A stretch of 64,000 nt of DNA from JBAMOY01 sp037071015 (GTDB lineage: Bacteria > Bacillota_I > Bacilli_A > RF39 > UBA660): contig JBAMOY010000001.1 in assembly GCA_037071015.1 (NCBI GenBank), positions 186,001 to 250,000 on the forward strand, in the 5' to 3' direction. Below are positions 40,287 through 49,437 of the stretch, one piece after another. Within the stretch, counting starts at the first letter, position 1. Each line of letters begins with the position of its first letter. The notes beneath the pieces are model-generated. The model worked only from the letters and a program-made list of their open reading frames with translations. It did no database searches and had not been told where the DNA came from. A program made the position numbers and the translations under genes.

Positions 40287-43228
40287 GGATAATAACCAAG
40301 TTTTTCATTTTTAGTATGATAGTAATTTATCGATTTGATTAAATTAATAATTAAATTTTTTCTTGTCTCTAAAGTTGTTTTTTCATATTCTTTACTTAAT
40401 GCTATAGAAAATTCAACCTTAGGATCTTTATTAGCTCCGCCAGTATTTAATAGGCTAACTTGTTGTCTAATATCATCGACTTTATCATTTATAAAATCTT
40501 GAAAAGAAGTGTCCATCATTCCTAACAGAAGATTTCGCTTCATTTCAGAAGCTCTATCTTGTTTGTGATACAAATTATACTCTTGATCAAATTGCGTCAT
40601 TTTATCATTTAAATTGTTAATTATAGTATTGATTAGACTCTGTTTGTTTAAATTCTGACCAGTAGTTAATAAGTCAAAGCCAACTAATTCACTATAACTG
40701 TTAATCGTATCATTTAGCTGATTGTTTTCTATAGCGGTTGTTATATCGTTCGTAACAACTCTGTTAATCATATTTTCAATAATTTCATTAATAGGAATAT
40801 TTGTATCTAAAAGAGTGTCTCGTTCTTTATAAAAACCAGTGCGACAAATATCAATAAAACTATCATATTGTGAAGATTCTAATCGTTGCCGCATATCGTT
40901 AGCTTCACTAATCGTTTGGGCTTTTTCAAATATCTGTAATACTTTTGAATCAGTAGAACGTTCTATGTTATTATCGATCATATATGTTTTAACTTTATCA
41001 ACATCTTCGCGGTTTAATTGTGATAGTATAGAATCTTCCAATGAAACAAAAAACTTACTTTCGCCTTTATCTGTTTGTCGACCAGAACGGCCGCGTAATT
41101 GATTGTTGATACGACGACTATTGTGATAGCTACTACCAATAACAAATAATCCACCAGCAGCTATAACTTTCTGTTTTTCTTCGTTAGCCTTTTCTTTTAA
41201 TTCTTCTATATTTAGTACTTGTTTAGCCTTTGTTTGATAATTTTGAATAATTGTTTCCATAAGTCTTTTAATCTCTTTCAATCGTTCATCTTGAAGTTCA
41301 TCATAACTTTTTAGTAAACATTCATCAATAATATATTGATTACCAACACACTGTTTAATTTTATCCATTGCTCTATTAGTTCCTATTACTTCAGGATCGA
41401 TAGAGCCACCAAGAGGGATATCGGTACCTCGTCCAGCCATATTGGTTGAAATTGTAATTGAATTAGCTTTTCCAGCATTAGCAACGATTAGTGATTCAAT
41501 CTTATCGTTTTTAGCATTTAAAAGATTAATATTGGCTTTTCGAAATTTAAATAACTCTTGAAGGGTTGAGCTGTTTTGAATAATGTTTTTAATATTTGAT
41601 AATATGGTCGTATTTTTGATTGAGGCTATATATTGAATTAAAAAATCTCTTTGTTCATTATTAAGAGGTGCATTTAAGTTATCGGAATTTATTAACCCTT
41701 GATTTAACATTTGATCATATATTGTATTTAATTCTTTTTGTATTGCTATGACTATATTATTTAGGGTCTCAGACTCATCAATAGAAGTTGTTCCTATTAA
41801 AACTGGCTGCTCTTTAAGATTACAAATTATAATCTGTTCAATAATGGCATTATATTTTTCTAATTTTGTAGTGCAGATTGTTGTTGGATGGTCCGTACGT
41901 GTTTGAAAGTTATTTTTAGGTAATTTTAATTTATTATTAGTAAATAATTCTGGCGGAATATCTTTATAATGTGGTATTTTGACTACTGACTTATCATACT
42001 GCATCACGAATTCATCATACTCTGAAAAAGCTGTACCACTTGTACCAGAAATATTATGAAATTTTTTAATAAAACTAGAAATTGTAATGGATGAATCAGT
42101 ATTATGTATAGGTGTAATTTCTAGATTCTCTTTAGCTTCTAAAGCTTGATGTAAACCATAACTGAAATTATTATCGTGAAGTTTACGGTCGGTTGTTTTA
42201 TCTATTAAAACTATTTTTCCATTTTCGACAATATAACGGTCATTTAACTTTAAATCTCTAGCAGTTAGAGCATTTAACATATAACTATATACCTCTGGCC
42301 ATTTTTCTTGATCATTAGCACTTATACCAAAAAACTTTTCAATTTTATTAATACCATTATCAGTTAAAACAGGTAATTCTGTTTCTTTACTAAAATAGAA
42401 ATCAATTTCATCAATTTGATCATAGGCTTCAAATTCATCCATATACAATCTTTTAATAGCTTGAAATGAGCCCTGTTGTGTATCCAGAGGAGCTACTAAA
42501 CGATCGGCTAGGATTTTAGCTTTTTCTAGGTAATCGTTATTGATTGGCAATTCTTCACCAGATAGAACTAGTGGAGTCATGCCTTGATCAAATAAAATAG
42601 AATCCATCTCATCAATGATTAAGGAGTCTAGCGAATGCATTACCTTACTAGATTTTTCTTTAACCAAATTATCTCGAAGATAGTCAAATCCTAATTGTTG
42701 AATCGTACTATATACAATATTGCTTTGATAAGCTTGTTTCTTCTCATTACGGCTTGATTTTTGCGTAATATGAGAGACAGTAGTTCCTAGTGCATCAAAA
42801 ATTTTTTTTGCTTCATGACTATCACGTTCGGCTAGATAATCATTAGAAGTCACAATGTTAACATTTCCGTATAGCGAATCAAAATAGGCTTTAAGCGGAA
42901 TAACTAAAGATTTGCCTTGCCCTGTCATCATTTCAGCAACAGCATTGTTAACCATCGCTGTCGCTGCTAATATCTGTGAAGGGTATTGTCTTTTGCCTGT
43001 TCGACGATAAGTAGCCTCGCGGCAAGCGGCGAAAGCATGTGGTAAAACTTCATCTTTGGAAGCACCATTAGCAATTAATTCCTTTAAACGTTCTGTTATA
43101 GTGAATAGTTCTGTGTCAGATAAATTTCGATAATTATCTTCTAGATCGAGAACTTTTTTGACCGTTGGAAGGAAACTTCTCAATTCACGATCACTATTAG
43201 TTTCAGTCATTTTGCTTAAAAAGCTCAT
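40277..43228 (-). CDS. Divergent SecA-type preprotein translocase ATPase with internal insertion
   Basis: The 983-residue protein shows SecA organisation with many altered motifs: MMTGQGKSLVIPL (Walker A, normally MKTGEGKT), IVTSNDYLAERD, FDYLRDNL, LIIDEMDSIL (normally DEVDSIL), GLHQALEAKE, ISGTSGTAFSEYDEF, NMAGRGTDIPLGG and NQLRGRSGRQTDKGESKFF. An insert of about 80 residues sits between the SIDESE and LNAKNDK blocks of the second nucleotide-binding fold. The C-terminal SEC-C zinc-binding tail (CxCxSGxxxxxC) is absent. It is longer than usual SecA (780-900). It may be an accessory SecA2 or the sole, fast-evolving SecA. No SecY2 or substrates are next to it. AGGTGATA is the ribosome site. Confidence 0.85.
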   Translation of the reverse strand: MSFLSKMTETNSDRELRSFLPTVKKVLDLEDNYRNLSDTELFTITERLKELIANGASKDEVLPHAFAACREATYRRTGKRQYPSQILAATAMVNNAVAEMMTGQGKSLVIPLKAYFDSLYGNVNIVTSNDYLAERDSHEAKKIFDALGTTVSHITQKSSRNEKKQAYQSNIVYSTIQQLGFDYLRDNLVKEKSSKVMHSLDSLIIDEMDSILFDQGMTPLVLSGEELPINNDYLEKAKILADRLVAPLDTQQGSFQAIKRLYMDEFEAYDQIDEIDFYFSKETELPVLTDNGINKIEKFFGISANDQEKWPEVYSYMLNALTARDLKLNDRYIVENGKIVLIDKTTDRKLHDNNFSYGLHQALEAKENLEITPIHNTDSSITISSFIKKFHNISGTSGTAFSEYDEFVMQYDKSVVKIPHYKDIPPELFTNNKLKLPKNNFQTRTDHPTTICTTKLEKYNAIIEQIIICNLKEQPVLIGTTSIDESETLNNIVIAIQKELNTIYDQMLNQGLINSDNLNAPLNNEQRDFLIQYIASIKNTTILSNIKNIIQNSSTLQELFKFRKANINLLNAKNDKIESLIVANAGKANSITISTNMAGRGTDIPLGGSIDPEVIGTNRAMDKIKQCVGNQYIIDECLLKSYDELQDERLKEIKRLMETIIQNYQTKAKQVLNIEELKEKANEEKQKVIAAGGLFVIGSSYHNSRRINNQLRGRSGRQTDKGESKFFVSLEDSILSQLNREDVDKVKTYMIDNNIERSTDSKVLQIFEKAQTISEANDMRQRLESSQYDSFIDICRTGFYKERDTLLDTNIPINEIIENMINRVVTNDITTAIENNQLNDTINSYSELVGFDLLTTGQNLNKQSLINTIINNLNDKMTQFDQEYNLYHKQDRASEMKRNLLLGMMDTSFQDFINDKVDDIRQQVSLLNTGGANKDPKVEFSIALSKEYEKTTLETRKNLIINLIKSINYYHTKNEKLGYYPKK

Positions 43229-43270
43229 GTTATCACCTCGCTATTATCACTTATATAATGATAGCAAAAA

Positions 43271-43299
43271 ACAGGATAAAAAGCAATTATTTATCCTGT
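43271..43299 (-). terminator. Terminator of the double-HTH regulator
   Basis: CAGGATAAA (43272-43280) pairs with TTTATCCTG (43290-43298). On the minus strand it is followed by TTTTTT. The regulator's stop lies in the loop. Confidence 0.75.
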
Positions 43300-43739
43300 A
43301 TAATCAATCTACTATTGCATTTACCCGTTAAATAATCAATAGAAATTTGATAAAAGTTTGCTAAGATAATTATTTTGTTGACAGAAGGAATAATTAAGCC
43401 TAATTCATACTTGCCATAAGTTGATTTAGTTATATCTAAAATATTAGCGATACTTTCCTGTGATAAATCTTTGTTTTTTCTTTCGAGTTTTAAACGTTTA
43501 GACAAATTTCTGTAATCGATATTTTTTATAGGAATAACTTTTTTTATGTTAGTTAAACCAAGTATATAATCAAAGCTAACGTTGTATCTTGTTGATAGCT
43601 TATCTAATATTCGCAGTGGTATTTTATTGGTTCCATCTTCCCATTTAGCATAAGTTGAACGATAAACTTCTAAATAGTTAGCAATATCTTTTTGTGTTAA
43701 ATCATTATCTTCCCTTAAATCTTTTATTCTTTTATACAC
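43287..43739 (-). CDS. XRE-family regulator with two tandem HTH domains
   Basis: The 150-residue protein consists of two HTH_3 domains: MYKRIKDLREDNDLTQKDIANYLEV (about residues 1-60), and LSKRLKLERKNKDLSQESIANILDI (about 76-138), each followed by ST-x-x-YELG or WEDG-type turns and a FDYILGL/IDYLTG end. The GTG at 43739 is preferred because AGGTGG is eight bases upstream. A near-perfect palindrome at 43780-43798 in its own upstream region could be an autoregulatory operator. It faces away from the 43908 gene and is upstream of the secA-like gene on the same strand. Confidence 0.85.
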   Translation of the reverse strand: MYKRIKDLREDNDLTQKDIANYLEVYRSTYAKWEDGTNKIPLRILDKLSTRYNVSFDYILGLTNIKKVIPIKNIDYRNLSKRLKLERKNKDLSQESIANILDITKSTYGKYELGLIIPSVNKIIILANFYQISIDYLTGKCNSRLIIQDK

Positions 43740-43779
43740 GCCGCACACCACCTATATTATAATTTTCTCATAGCTAATT

Positions 43780-43798
43780 CGTAAAATTAAATTTTGCG
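43780..43798. promoter_or_regulatory. 19-bp palindrome upstream of the XRE gene (candidate operator)
   Basis: CGTAAAATT, a central A, and AATTTTGCG form an inverted repeat with one mismatch. It lies 40-60 bases upstream of the regulator start. Confidence 0.5.
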
Positions 43799-43816
43799 AC
43801 TGTGACGATATTTTTT

Positions 43817-43845
43817 TTGCTATTTTTTAAATTATATGTTATAAT
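43817..43845 (+). promoter_or_regulatory. Sigma-A promoter of the 43908 gene
   Basis: TTGCTA (43817-43822) and TATAAT (43840-43845) have a 17-base spacer and an extended TG before the -10. Confidence 0.75.
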
Positions 43846-43853
43846 TACAAAAG

Positions 43854-43875
43854 AGCAGTAAATATATTTACTGCT
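43854..43875 (+). promoter_or_regulatory. Perfect 22-bp palindrome at the transcript start of the 43908 gene
   Basis: AGCAGTAAATA is followed immediately by its reverse complement. It starts about 8 bases after the -10, so it may be an operator or a 5' mRNA hairpin; only a short TTATTTTATT follows it. Confidence 0.55.
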
Positions 43876-43907
43876 TATTTTATTATTTTCAAATAGTGGG
43901 GGAATTT

Positions 43908-44570
43908 ATGACAAGAAAAGATGAATTGTTAGAAGTTTGTTATAAAGATTATTATATGTATGGTTCAGTAATGCGAAATATTATTCAAAAAAATATTTTG
44001 GATAAGCTTATTGAACAAATTACAGATGATCAATTATTAGTTAAAGGTAGTTGCTTATTTAAAACGGACTATATTACGCATAGTGAATTATTTATTTATA
44101 ATTTAGACCGTTTTATATACTTTTTTAAACATAAGCTAATTATTGAAGAAGGTGAGTCACGTTATATCTTAGAGACAATTTTAGGTAGTAAATTTACTAA
44201 AATTTTGTTAGAAAAAACATTTTGTTTCGATAATGATTATATTAAACATTATGATATTGAATATAAAAAAATATTATGTGATAACTTCTATAAGAATGTA
44301 AAATGTTTAAAGGCTACTTTCTCTAGTTTTTTTGCTGATGCTCAAATTGATGTCGATCAAAGGAGATTAAGTGGTGATAATTTATCTCAGGTTTATCGGT
44401 TGTTATGTGATATGGTAAATTGTAAAAGAAGTGATGTTCATTATTTATTTGCGGATGTTGATGATTGGAGTAATCAATCTGCTAAAATTAATTATTATGC
44501 TTTAATGTGGGAAGGTTTAATAAAAGAATACGAAAGTAAACATATTTATTTAAATAAATTAGAAATATAA
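43908..44570 (+). CDS. Unrecognised 220-residue protein
   Basis: From the ATG at 43908 (GTGGGGGA upstream) it is a helical soluble protein with scattered cysteines, no signal peptide and no motif I recognise. Notable runs are LLVKGSCLFKTDYITHSELF, FADAQIDVDQRRLS and VDDWSNQSAKINYY. It stands alone between its promoter-palindrome and a terminator, divergent from the XRE regulator, so it may be that regulator's target. The function is unknown. Confidence 0.7.
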   Translation: MTRKDELLEVCYKDYYMYGSVMRNIIQKNILDKLIEQITDDQLLVKGSCLFKTDYITHSELFIYNLDRFIYFFKHKLIIEEGESRYILETILGSKFTKILLEKTFCFDNDYIKHYDIEYKKILCDNFYKNVKCLKATFSSFFADAQIDVDQRRLSGDNLSQVYRLLCDMVNCKRSDVHYLFADVDDWSNQSAKINYYALMWEGLIKEYESKHIYLNKLEI

Positions 44571-44594
44571 AAGAGAAATTTAATTCTCTTTTTT
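44569..44594 (+). terminator. Terminator after the 43908 gene
   Basis: AAAAGAGAAATT pairs with AATTCTCTTTT with a short loop near 44581, and a T run follows. Confidence 0.8.
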
Positions 44595-44639
44595 CATTTT
44601 TAGGATAACTTGGACATATATTTATTTGAGGATGATAAT

Positions 44640-46547
44640 ATGTTTTTTAAAAATATTCATATACGAATCAAAATAACTTTAATTGTCATTATATTCCTTT
44701 TCCTTTTAATTATTGGTAAAGTTTTTTATATTCAAGTTTTTGATTATAAAAAGTTAAATTCACTGGCCTCATCATTATGGAGTCGGAATCTTCCTATTGA
44801 AAGTAATCGCGGTAAAATATATGATCGTAATGGGGTCATTTTGGCAGATAATTTGACTACTACTTCATTAGTTTTGATACCTAATCAGATTGTCGATAAA
44901 AAAGATGTCGCTCAAAAATTATCAGAAATCTTAGGAGTAAGTTATGAAGATATGTACAAACATGTAGCAAAAAAAACTTCAATTGAACGTGTTCATCCGG
45001 AAGGACGTAGATTATCTTACGAGACAGCTGATAAAATAGCAGCTTTAAACCTTGATGGTGTTTATTTAGTTAAGGAGTCTAAACGGAACTATCCTTTAGG
45101 AACTACATTGTCACATACACTAGGATTTGTTGGAATTGATAATCAGGGACTTAGTGGCTTGGAGTTGATGTATGATAAATATTTAACGGGTAGTTATGGG
45201 TCAATTAAATATTTTAGTGATGCTAAAGGTCAAAAATTACAATTAACGGAGGTTTATGAAAAACCGCAAGATGGGATTAATATGACTTTAACAATAAATA
45301 GTGAGATTCAAGCTTCACTAGAGAGAGAGTTAAACAATGCTGTTGAAAAATATAATCCAGATCAGGCTTTAGGTATTGTAATGGATCCCAATAGTGGGGA
45401 AATTTTAGCTATTTCATCACGACCAAATTTCGATCCTATGAACTACCAAGATTATACAATTGAAGAAATTAATCGTAATTTACCAGTATGGGCTACTTAT
45501 GAACCTGGTTCAACATTTAAAATAATTACGTTAGCTACGGCTTTGGAAGAAAATCTAGTCGATTTAGAAAAAGATACCTTTCATGATGGTGGTAGCATTA
45601 AGGTTGAAAACGCTAAGATTAAATGTTGGAAGAGTGGGGGGCATGGTTCTCAAACATTTTTGCAAGTAGTTGAAAATTCCTGCAATCCTGGTTTTGTTGT
45701 TTTAGGCCAGAGAATTGGTAAAGAAAAATTATTTGAATATATAAAAAATTTTGGTTTTGGATCTAAAACGGGAGTTGATTTGAATGGTGAAAGTACGGGT
45801 ATTTTATTTAGTTTAGACAAGGTAGGCCCGGTAGAACTTGCTACCACTGCTTTTGGACAGGGTGTATCGGTTACGCCAATTCAACAGATAACAGCGGTCA
45901 GTGCCGCAATTAATGGTGGATATTTATATAAGCCATATATTGTAAAAAGTTTAAATGAGCCGGAAACTAATATGGTTGTAAAAGAGACCAAGAAAACAGT
46001 TGTTCGCAAAGTTATTAGTGATGAAACGAGCGAAAAGGTTCGCTCGACATTGGAAAGCGTTGTCACCAATGGAACTGGAAGACCGGCCTTTATTGATGGT
46101 TATCGTGTTGGTGGTAAAACTGGTACAGCACAAAAGGTTAAAGATGGCAGGTATATGGTAGGTAATTATATTGTATCTTTTATTGGTTTTTTACCAGCTA
46201 ACGATCCTAAGGTAGTTGTGTATATCGCTGTCGATAACGCTAAAGGAATTACTCAATATGGTGGTACTATCGCAGCACCAATTGCCAAAAATGTTTTAAA
46301 TGATGCTATTAATGCCTTAGAAATTGAAAAACCAGAGGGAGCCAGTGAGAAAAAATATAATTATTTAGATCGTAAGTATGCGACAATTCCAGATGTTGTT
46401 GGCATGGATATTGATGAAGCTATGAAGCAACTTAAGGCTTTCAAAGTAGAGTATAGTGGCAGTGGTAAAGTAGTGACATATCAATCTCCTAAAGCCGGCG
46501 AAAGAGTTTATGAAGGAGAAACTATAAGATTATTATTGAATGATTAA
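44640..46547 (+). CDS. ftsI: Class B penicillin-binding protein, FtsI/SpoVD type, with one PASTA domain
   Basis: This transpeptidase cross-links septal or cortex peptidoglycan. From the ATG at 44640 (GAGGATGAT upstream) it has 635 residues: an N-terminal anchor (about 10-32), the PBP dimerisation region (NRGKIYDRNGVILADN), catalytic Ser291 in GSTFKI, SCN in VENSCNPGFV, Lys493 in GGKTGTAQKV and one PASTA domain (about 578-635). Bacillus SpoVD also has one PASTA domain whereas PbpB has two, so a spore-cortex role is possible. It precedes mraY and ftsW, a reduced dcw cluster. Confidence 0.92.
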   Translation: MFFKNIHIRIKITLIVIIFLFLLIIGKVFYIQVFDYKKLNSLASSLWSRNLPIESNRGKIYDRNGVILADNLTTTSLVLIPNQIVDKKDVAQKLSEILGVSYEDMYKHVAKKTSIERVHPEGRRLSYETADKIAALNLDGVYLVKESKRNYPLGTTLSHTLGFVGIDNQGLSGLELMYDKYLTGSYGSIKYFSDAKGQKLQLTEVYEKPQDGINMTLTINSEIQASLERELNNAVEKYNPDQALGIVMDPNSGEILAISSRPNFDPMNYQDYTIEEINRNLPVWATYEPGSTFKIITLATALEENLVDLEKDTFHDGGSIKVENAKIKCWKSGGHGSQTFLQVVENSCNPGFVVLGQRIGKEKLFEYIKNFGFGSKTGVDLNGESTGILFSLDKVGPVELATTAFGQGVSVTPIQQITAVSAAINGGYLYKPYIVKSLNEPETNMVVKETKKTVVRKVISDETSEKVRSTLESVVTNGTGRPAFIDGYRVGGKTGTAQKVKDGRYMVGNYIVSFIGFLPANDPKVVVYIAVDNAKGITQYGGTIAAPIAKNVLNDAINALEIEKPEGASEKKYNYLDRKYATIPDVVGMDIDEAMKQLKAFKVEYSGSGKVVTYQSPKAGERVYEGETIRLLLND

Positions 46548-46558
46548 GGAGGGATAAT

Positions 46559-47551
46559 ATGTTAATTTTAACAAAATCTGTTTTAGCAATGATGATTGGT
46601 TTTCTGTTTGCTATTTTGATTGCGACGATAATAATTCCCTTCTTAAAAAAAATAAAAGCTGCCCAAAGATTAAGTATATATTTATCTAATGAACATCATA
46701 GTAAAGTAGGAACACCGACTATGGGCGGATTAATCTTTATTATTCCGACAATCACAATTGTAACTGTTTTCTTGATCTTAAATAAAATTAATTTTAGTTA
46801 TAATGTTTTGATTGTTCTATTTACCTTTATTGGTTATGGACTTATTGGATTTATCGATGATTATTTAATTATTAAGCGAAATAATAATAATGGCTTAAGC
46901 GAAACAGCTAAATTAGTTTTACAAGTTATAGTAGCAGTAATCTTCTTTTATTTGTTTATGAAAAGTGGTAATGAACCATTATTATGGATTCATACACTAA
47001 ATTTTAAATTAGATATTGGATGGTTATATGGTCTTTTTATATTATTGGTATTGGTAGCTAGTAGTAATGCAGTCAATTTAACCGATGGTTTAGATGGATT
47101 AGCTGGAGGTTTATCAGCAATATGTTTTTTGACTTTTGGAATTATTTCGTGGACGACAGGATGGTTAGATGGATATGATGCTATTGCTATTTTTTGCTTT
47201 ACGCTGTTAGGATCGATTTTGGGATTTTTAGTGTTTAACACTAGTCCAGCTAAGATTTTCATGGGTGATACAGGGTCACTTTGTTTAGGAGCGACTTTAG
47301 GAACGATTGCTATTTTAACTAGACATGAAGTATTACTTATTTTAATTGGACTGATTTTTGTTATTGAAACGGTTAGTTGTATTATTCAAAGAGTTTATTA
47401 TAAGCTAACTAGAAAACGCTTTTTTACAATGGCACCTATTCATCATGCTTTTGAAAAAAAAGGGTGGGAGGAAAGGAACATTGTTAAATTATTTTGGATT
47501 ATTGGTTTGATTTCTTCGATGGTAGCCTTGATTTTTGGAGTGTGGATATAA
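46559..47551 (+). CDS. mraY: Phospho-N-acetylmuramoyl-pentapeptide transferase MraY
   Basis: MraY makes lipid I at the inner face of the membrane. The 330-residue protein has about ten membrane segments and the catalytic signatures: GLIGFIDDYLII (DD), NLTDGLDGLAGG (D), FMGDTGSLCLG and MAPIHHAFEKKGW with its HHxFE histidines. TAAGGAGG is the ribosome site. It overlaps ftsW by one base. In typical clusters murE lies before it and murD and murG after; they are absent here. Confidence 0.97.
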   Translation: MLILTKSVLAMMIGFLFAILIATIIIPFLKKIKAAQRLSIYLSNEHHSKVGTPTMGGLIFIIPTITIVTVFLILNKINFSYNVLIVLFTFIGYGLIGFIDDYLIIKRNNNNGLSETAKLVLQVIVAVIFFYLFMKSGNEPLLWIHTLNFKLDIGWLYGLFILLVLVASSNAVNLTDGLDGLAGGLSAICFLTFGIISWTTGWLDGYDAIAIFCFTLLGSILGFLVFNTSPAKIFMGDTGSLCLGATLGTIAILTRHEVLLILIGLIFVIETVSCIIQRVYYKLTRKRFFTMAPIHHAFEKKGWEERNIVKLFWIIGLISSMVALIFGVWI

Positions 47552-48642
47552 TGAAGAAAGAAAACATAAATTTATTATTAATTATTTGTATTATTGTTAT
47601 ATCTTTATTTGGCCTTGTAATGATATATTCAGCATCAAATATTTGGGCGGAATATAAATTTAATAATCCTTACAAATTTGTCATACACCAAGGAGTTTTC
47701 TTAATTATTGGTCTTATATTAATGACGGTTTTGAGTAAAATTGATTATCATTTCTATTATGAAAAAGCCAACAAGATTATTTTGGGGTGTATAATTTTAT
47801 TAATTTTAGTATTAATACCGGGTATTGGAACAATCAGAAATGGAAGTCGTAGTTGGTTTGGCATTGGTGCATTTGGTATTCAACCTAGTGAGTTTGCTAA
47901 GTTAGGAATTATTATTTTTAGTGCTAAGTATTTCAGTCGTAATAATAAAGAAGTAAAAGATATTAAAAAAGGAGTTTTGCCCATTTTGGGATTAGTTTTA
48001 TTAATTTTTGGTTTGATTATGCTACAACCGGATTTTGGTACAGGGGTCATTTTAGTGATGAGCGTTATTGGGTTAATGTTTGTTGCTGGAGTTGATTTTA
48101 AATTTTTTATTCGAATTGGTATTTTAGGTATTATTGGTATTGTTGGTCTAATAGCGGTTGCACCATATCGATTAAAAAGAATTTTATCTTTTTTAAATCC
48201 ATGGGAGGACCCATTAGGAAGTGGCTTTCAAATAATTCAATCATTGTATGCTATTGGACCGGGTGGATTATTCGGGTTAGGATTTGGTAATTCACGACAA
48301 AAACATTTTTATTTACCAGAACCCCAAACGGATTTTATTTTCTCGATTATAAGCGAAGAATTTGGCTTTCTAGGGGTGTTAATTGTTGCTTTACTGTTTA
48401 TTACAATTATTTATCAAGGATTTAAAATAGCCCGGAAGGCTAAAGACTTATTTGGAAAATATTTGGCTTTTGGCATTGTTTTTCAAATTGCCTTTCAGGC
48501 AATTTTGAATTTAATGGTTGTTGTTGGATTAATTCCTGTAACAGGAGTTACTTTACCATTTCTTTCATATGGTGGTAGTAGTTTGTTAATCACTTTATGT
48601 AGTATTGGAATTGTTTTAAATATATCTAGGACAGTAAAATAA
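47551..48642 (+). CDS. ftsW: SEDS-family lipid II polymerase FtsW/SpoVE
   Basis: The 363-residue protein is a SEDS glycosyltransferase that polymerises lipid II with its class B partner. The start at 47551 overlaps the mraY stop (TAATG). There are about ten membrane segments; family motifs include MIYSAS, GSRSWFGIGAFGIQPSEFAK, LQPDFGTGVI, GGLFGLGFGNSRQKHFYLPE with QTDFIFS, and GVTLPFLSYGGSS near the end. The neighbour with one PASTA domain makes either FtsW-FtsI or SpoVE-SpoVD plausible. Confidence 0.94.
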   Translation: MKKENINLLLIICIIVISLFGLVMIYSASNIWAEYKFNNPYKFVIHQGVFLIIGLILMTVLSKIDYHFYYEKANKIILGCIILLILVLIPGIGTIRNGSRSWFGIGAFGIQPSEFAKLGIIIFSAKYFSRNNKEVKDIKKGVLPILGLVLLIFGLIMLQPDFGTGVILVMSVIGLMFVAGVDFKFFIRIGILGIIGIVGLIAVAPYRLKRILSFLNPWEDPLGSGFQIIQSLYAIGPGGLFGLGFGNSRQKHFYLPEPQTDFIFSIISEEFGFLGVLIVALLFITIIYQGFKIARKAKDLFGKYLAFGIVFQIAFQAILNLMVVVGLIPVTGVTLPFLSYGGSSLLITLCSIGIVLNISRTVK

Positions 48643-48697
48643 AACTCGTTATTTGATGCTCACTCTAAAGGAGCATTTCATATTACGAGTTTTTTTA
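48641..48697. terminator. Long bidirectional terminator between ftsW and tetR-like gene
   Basis: ACTCGT (48644-48649) pairs with ACGAGT (48685-48690) and encloses GATGCTC/GAGCATT (48655-48661 and 48671-48677). A and T runs flank it, so it can work on both strands. Confidence 0.8.
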
Positions 48698-49261
48698 ATA
48701 GATATTATCTGGTAATAATTGATTTAAATATAAAAGAATATCTTTTTGTTTATATTTATGCGGTTCTTTTATATAATTGACACATACATTAATAACGGCA
48801 CTGACATAAAATGTAGAGATAATTTCAACAGGAATATTTCCATTGTAATTATCTTTTTTGTCTAGATGTAATGTAACGTTTTTTAATAATGTATTGTAAA
48901 ACATATCGCTAGCAATACTGTTGTTATTGTTTTTAATAATAGATGTATATATAGATATATTTTCGCTAATATGATCAAATAATAATTCGATCATTTTCAT
49001 ATAATATTCTTTAGCAGTTTCTATATGGTTGTTTTCTGATAATTTTTTAGCTAACTCTTTTTCTAAGTCATTGATTAGAGTAGATAATAATTCGTATTTA
49101 TCACTAAAATGATCATAAAAAGTTGAACGATTAGTGAGTGAAATTTTACATATGTCGGACACCTTTATTTCTTCAAAGGTTTTATTTTTCATCATAATTA
49201 ATAGACCTTCATATAAATTTTTTTTAGTTTTTATGACTCTTAAATCTTCCTTTTTTTTCAT
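48695..49261 (-). CDS. TetR/AcrR-family regulator
   Basis: The 188-residue protein has the N-terminal HTH: KKNLYEGLLIMMKNKTFEEI, then KVSDICKISLTNRSTFYDHFSDK with YELLSTLI, typical of TetR members. The C-terminal part is helical and would bind a ligand. The ATG at 49261 follows AGGTGAT; a GTG three codons earlier overlaps the site. It diverges from an MMPL/YhgE-like export cassette, and a 20-bp palindrome lies between them, so it likely represses that cassette. Confidence 0.9.
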   Translation of the reverse strand: MKKKEDLRVIKTKKNLYEGLLIMMKNKTFEEIKVSDICKISLTNRSTFYDHFSDKYELLSTLINDLEKELAKKLSENNHIETAKEYYMKMIELLFDHISENISIYTSIIKNNNNSIASDMFYNTLLKNVTLHLDKKDNYNGNIPVEIISTFYVSAVINVCVNYIKEPHKYKQKDILLYLNQLLPDNIY

Positions 49262-49274
49262 TTTAATCACCTAA

Positions 49275-49302
49275 TTATATTATATTCTAAAACCAATATT
49301 TG
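49275..49302 (-). promoter_or_regulatory. Promoter of tetR-like gene
   Basis: On the minus strand TTTACA (ending at 49297) and TATAAT (about 49280-49275) are 16 bases apart, before AGGTGAT. Confidence 0.5.
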
Positions 49303-49319
49303 TAAAGATAAGCAACTAA

Positions 49320-49339
49320 TGTCGGTAAATTTACCTACA
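49320..49339. promoter_or_regulatory. Candidate TetR operator
   Basis: TGTCGGTAAA followed by TTTACCTACA is a 20-bp inverted repeat with one mismatched pair. It is centred between the divergent regulator and mmpL genes. Confidence 0.6.
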
Positions 49340-49437
49340 ATTTAAAATAAAATGTTGGATAAAAAACAGTTTGCATGTTATGTAAATGATTTTAAAAAAT
49401 ATTTTGCATAGAATGATTATGCATGAAGGAGGATAAG

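Noticed and set aside
40277..43228. Frameshifted or decayed secA
   Set aside because: The frame is open across 983 codons and all motor motifs are in order.
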